Made by a program: the position numbers and the translations under genes
Assembly (NCBI GenBank): GCA_002477565.1
Contig: DLQL01000072.1
Span: forward strand, 44,885 to 54,189
Source: Flavobacteriaceae bacterium UBA7433
Lineage (GTDB): Bacteria > Bacteroidota > Bacteroidia > Flavobacteriales > Flavobacteriaceae
Direction: 5' to 3'
Length of the DNA: 9,305 nt
Shown: positions 6,966 through 9,305 of the stretch, in pieces
How positions within the stretch are numbered: the first letter of the stretch is position 1
Layout: each line of letters starts with the position of its first letter
The notes under the pieces: generated by a model
The model's input: only the letters and a program-made list of their open reading frames with translations
What the model was told of the DNA's origin: nothing
Databases searched by the model: none

Positions 6966-8876
6966 TTACCAATCTGGATTTTGAACCAAATTGTTGTTGA
7001 TGGTCAATTCTAAGATTTTTATAGGGTGAAAGTAATCTCTTGGGCTTTCAAAAATGCGTTGCCCAACTTCTTGTATTTGGTAATAATTGGCTTCGTCACT
7101 TTCATTGACTCGCCATCCTTTTACAGGCGTATTTAAATGGTTTTCTGCTATTTTCCATCGTCTGAGATCGTGGTACCGATGGCCTTCAAAAGCCAATTCA
7201 ATCATCCGTTCTTGTTGGATGATTTCTTTCAATCCTTTTTTGTCCAAGTGTTTGTTTAGACTTCTTGTCAGTGCGAGGTTGGACCACGCATCTTCTACGT
7301 TGTTGACCCCCGATCGGGATCGAATCGCATTGAGCGCATCATACACTTCTTGACTTGGTCCGTTGTATTCGTTCGCAGCTTCTGCGTAGTTGAGGTACAA
7401 TTCCCCCAAACGAATCGTCGGCCAAGCATAGCTGATGAGTTTGTTGTAGGCATCTCCTTGAGAGTCGGGATGTACCATTTTTTTCAGGCTGTATCCGGTG
7501 GCCAAATAATCGTTGCTAAATCCTTTTCTACCGTGAATTTCTCCACTTTTCATTTTCAAATTCCACTTTTCTCCCCAGGTACGGTTGATCCCTCTGTCAA
7601 ATCCAAGGGAAGCATAAAATCGAGGTTCTCTTCCGAGGTGGAGTTTTGCCGTCCTTTCTCCTTCTTGGGCATGGAATTTTTCAGAGGCAGGAATGGTCGT
7701 TACTTCATAGCGATTGTTGTAATCAAAAGACAGGTCTTCAGAGATTGGCAACCCATTTTTTGTATAGTACAATTCTGCCATGCGCAAGGTAGGAGACACC
7801 CACTGCCAGGCCGCTTCTACGGAAGAGGAACCGGGCTTTTTCATCAGTAAAGACGCTTGAAATTGCCACCAGCTGTTCACAGGGTTTGAAGCTCCCCAGA
7901 TAAGTTCACTGTTCCATCTTTCGGCAATCATATACCGGTAGTTGTACAGCGATTTTACTTCTGTAGCTTGCATGTCTTCTGCGTCAAATTCAGGAGCTGA
8001 ATCGCTAAAGGTATACAAAGAAAAGCCCGTTGCAATTGCCAAATCGAGCGCTTCTTTGGAGGCGTCCATTGCTTTTTCCCATTTCTTAGGATCTGTTGTG
8101 GTATTGAACAGTTTGTTGCCTTTGGCATCTACAAAATTCTCATAATCAGAATTTCCATTGAAGAGGGGACTGGCTGCATATAGCAATACTTTTGATTTGA
8201 TAGAAGTAGCAATCACCTGATCGATTCTTCCAAAATCGTTGCTAGAACTGACTTTGAGAGGAAGGCTTTTTATTGCAGTGTTAAGGGTATTGACGATGTA
8301 GTCAAAACACGCATCAGTCGTATTCCTCAGAACTTTTACTTCTTCTTCGCTCGCTGAAATGGGCAAATTCACATCCACAATAGGGATGGGGCCGTAGTTG
8401 CGTAGCAATAAAAAGTGGAATTGTGCTTTGAGTACTTGTGCTTCTGCTTTCCACATTTCTTTTTCAACAGTTGTCATGTCTTTGACCAAATCAATGTTGT
8501 CAATGAGGATGTTGCAACTTCGAATGCCTTCCCAAAGGGAGCTTTGTCCTTGTCCAGTAGCACCGTATCCGGACCAATATCCCATGATGGGATCCGAGGC
8601 GGATTGGTTTCCTTTCATCAAGTCGGTCCCTTCCGTTTGCTGTACCGAAGGGATGGCCAACTCATCGGATGCCATTACAAAACTTCCGTAAAAGGCGTCG
8701 TTGGTGGGCAGGTGGTTGTAGCAGGTAGCCAAAGCTTTGTAGGCCGCTTCCTTGCGCTCAAAAAGCAAATCAACTTCTTGTGTTTTGTCAGGCACAATGT
8801 CCAAATAATCACCACAACTCGACAGGAAGGAAGCAGTAGTGAGAACGATTGCGAATAGTTGTTTTGAAAAACTCAT
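6966..8876 (-). CDS. SusD/RagB-family outer membrane nutrient-binding lipoprotein
   Basis: A 636-residue SusD homolog, on the long side for the family (often about 500-600). It acts as the lid of the SusC transporter and binds oligosaccharides at the outer membrane. The signal peptide ends in lipobox FLSSC (Cys21), followed by the typical CGDYLDIVPDKTQ start. Family hallmarks are visible in order: helical TPR-like segments from about 38 (EAAYKALATCYN), LLRNYGPIPIV at 157-167, SKVLLYAASPLFNG at 228-241, WPTIRLGELYLNYAEAANE at 485-503, ALNAIRSRSGV at 514-524, ERMIELAFEGHRYHDLRRWK at 556-575, and the NPDW C-terminus. Trp336-Trp337 (NSWWQFQ) in the central variable region could help bind sugar, which is a guess. 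The ATG at 8876 puts the signal peptide correctly and lies 12 nt after the SusC stop, the tight pairing expected of a SusC/SusD pair. The symbol susD is withheld because it strictly denotes the starch-system gene. Confidence 0.96.
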   Translation of the reverse strand: MSFSKQLFAIVLTTASFLSSCGDYLDIVPDKTQEVDLLFERKEAAYKALATCYNHLPTNDAFYGSFVMASDELAIPSVQQTEGTDLMKGNQSASDPIMGYWSGYGATGQGQSSLWEGIRSCNILIDNIDLVKDMTTVEKEMWKAEAQVLKAQFHFLLLRNYGPIPIVDVNLPISASEEEVKVLRNTTDACFDYIVNTLNTAIKSLPLKVSSSNDFGRIDQVIATSIKSKVLLYAASPLFNGNSDYENFVDAKGNKLFNTTTDPKKWEKAMDASKEALDLAIATGFSLYTFSDSAPEFDAEDMQATEVKSLYNYRYMIAERWNSELIWGASNPVNSWWQFQASLLMKKPGSSSVEAAWQWVSPTLRMAELYYTKNGLPISEDLSFDYNNRYEVTTIPASEKFHAQEGERTAKLHLGREPRFYASLGFDRGINRTWGEKWNLKMKSGEIHGRKGFSNDYLATGYSLKKMVHPDSQGDAYNKLISYAWPTIRLGELYLNYAEAANEYNGPSQEVYDALNAIRSRSGVNNVEDAWSNLALTRSLNKHLDKKGLKEIIQQERMIELAFEGHRYHDLRRWKIAENHLNTPVKGWRVNESDEANYYQIQEVGQRIFESPRDYFHPIKILELTINNNLVQNPDW

Positions 8877-8888
8877 AAGAATTGTATT

Positions 8889-9305
8889 TTATAATTTTAT
8901 TTGTAAGCCTAAATTCACCACTCTTTGTGTTGGGTACCCCAATCCATTGTCTCCCATTTCTGGATCCCATAATTTGAATTTGCTCAACGCAAACAAATTC
9001 AAGCCACTGAGGTAGATACGTGTAGATTGCAAATGGGCTTTTTTCATAAGATTTTCTGGCAAGGAATAACCGATTTCCAAACTTTTAAGGCGTAAGAAAT
9101 CCGCATCTCGCAACCACCAAGTAGATCTCTCTTCATTGTTTGCGACAGGACTGGTTGACAAGCGAGGCCAAAAGGCATTCGGATCTGGGTTTTTGTCAGA
9201 CCAATGGTTGTTTGCAATGACACTCAAGGCATTCCCTTGATCGACAAAAGGAGCAATTTTGTTTGGGTCAATAAAGAAAGATTGTTTGGCAACTCCTTGG
9301 AAAAA
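8889..9305 (-). CDS. SusC/RagA-family TonB-dependent outer membrane transporter, C-terminal 138 residues
   Basis: The frame is open from the right edge to the TAA at 8891-8889, so only the C-terminus of a protein that is usually about 1000 residues is present. It is the last part of the TonB-dependent beta-barrel that imports oligosaccharides, capped by the SusD partner. Family signatures read in order: DQGNALS and NHWSDKNPDPNAFWPRLS, typical of the end of the barrel; WWLRDADFLRLKSLEIGYSLP; then RIYLSGLNLFALSKF, LWDPEMG, GYPTQRVVNLGLQIKL. These last strands are the characteristic SusC terminus. The final residue is Leu where an aromatic residue is more usual. An internal TTG at 9227 is simply a Leu codon and not a start, since family-like sequence (PNKIAPFVDQGNA) continues before it. 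The gene leads the visible operon. The plug domain, any carboxypeptidase-like domain and the promoter lie outside the window. Confidence 0.95.
   Translation of the reverse strand, partial: FFQGVAKQSFFIDPNKIAPFVDQGNALSVIANNHWSDKNPDPNAFWPRLSTSPVANNEERSTWWLRDADFLRLKSLEIGYSLPENLMKKAHLQSTRIYLSGLNLFALSKFKLWDPEMGDNGLGYPTQRVVNLGLQIKL

Noticed and set aside
7350..7850. A 166-codon plus-strand reading frame, and a 147-codon one at 8415-8858
   Set aside because: Both are antisense to conserved SusD coding sequence, with Cys-, Phe- and Arg-rich compositions typical of reverse-strand noise.
8889..9227. The SusC fragment as a complete 112-residue protein starting at 9227
   Set aside because: The codon there is TTG (Leu) and the same frame continues to the right edge with SusC-like sequence, so this is the tail of a larger gene.

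Overview
The window is a stretch of a Bacteroidota polysaccharide utilization locus (PUL). The most likely source is a gliding, probably marine member of the Flavobacteriia or a close relative. The evidence is a SusC/SusD pair, a DUF5000-type surface lipoprotein, an enzyme with a type IX secretion (T9SS) C-terminal sorting domain, moderately AT-rich DNA, and start codons preceded by A/T-rich sequence with no Shine-Dalgarno motif. Species and habitat are inference.

All genes lie on the minus strand, so transcription runs from the right edge to the left edge. In transcription order they are: the C-terminal end of a SusC-like TonB-dependent transporter (cut by the right edge); a SusD-like glycan-binding lipoprotein; a DUF4959-DUF5126-DUF5000 surface glycan-binding lipoprotein; a periplasmic GH3 beta-glucosidase of the BglX type; a large secreted multimodular GH5 glycosidase; and the first 50 codons of a further lipoprotein (cut by the left edge). 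Spacers are 12, 22, 27 and 3 nt, and the last junction is a 4-nt ATGA overlap. No terminator or internal promoter was seen, so this reads as one operon whose promoter, regulator and susC 5' end lie to the right.

The genes fit a division of labour. The GH5 enzyme, with two CBM6-like modules, is exported by T9SS and attacks glycan outside the cell or at its surface. The DUF5000 protein, SusD and possibly the truncated last lipoprotein hold glycan on the surface. SusC/SusD import oligosaccharides, and the GH3 enzyme removes glucose (or a related sugar) from them in the periplasm. The GH5 domain has the LHAAPGG-type beta-strand seen in exo-beta-1,3-glucanase-like GH5 enzymes. Together with a BglX-type GH3, this makes a beta-glucan such as laminarin the leading substrate guess. 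The sequence alone does not prove it, and no GH16, GH17 or GH30 enzyme is in view.

The window is densely coding. The long plus-strand reading frames are antisense shadows of these genes. I found no RNA genes, mobile elements, CRISPR arrays or convincing repeats. The points most worth a second look are the module layout of the GH5 protein, the translationally coupled lipoprotein at the left edge, and the unresolved substrate.
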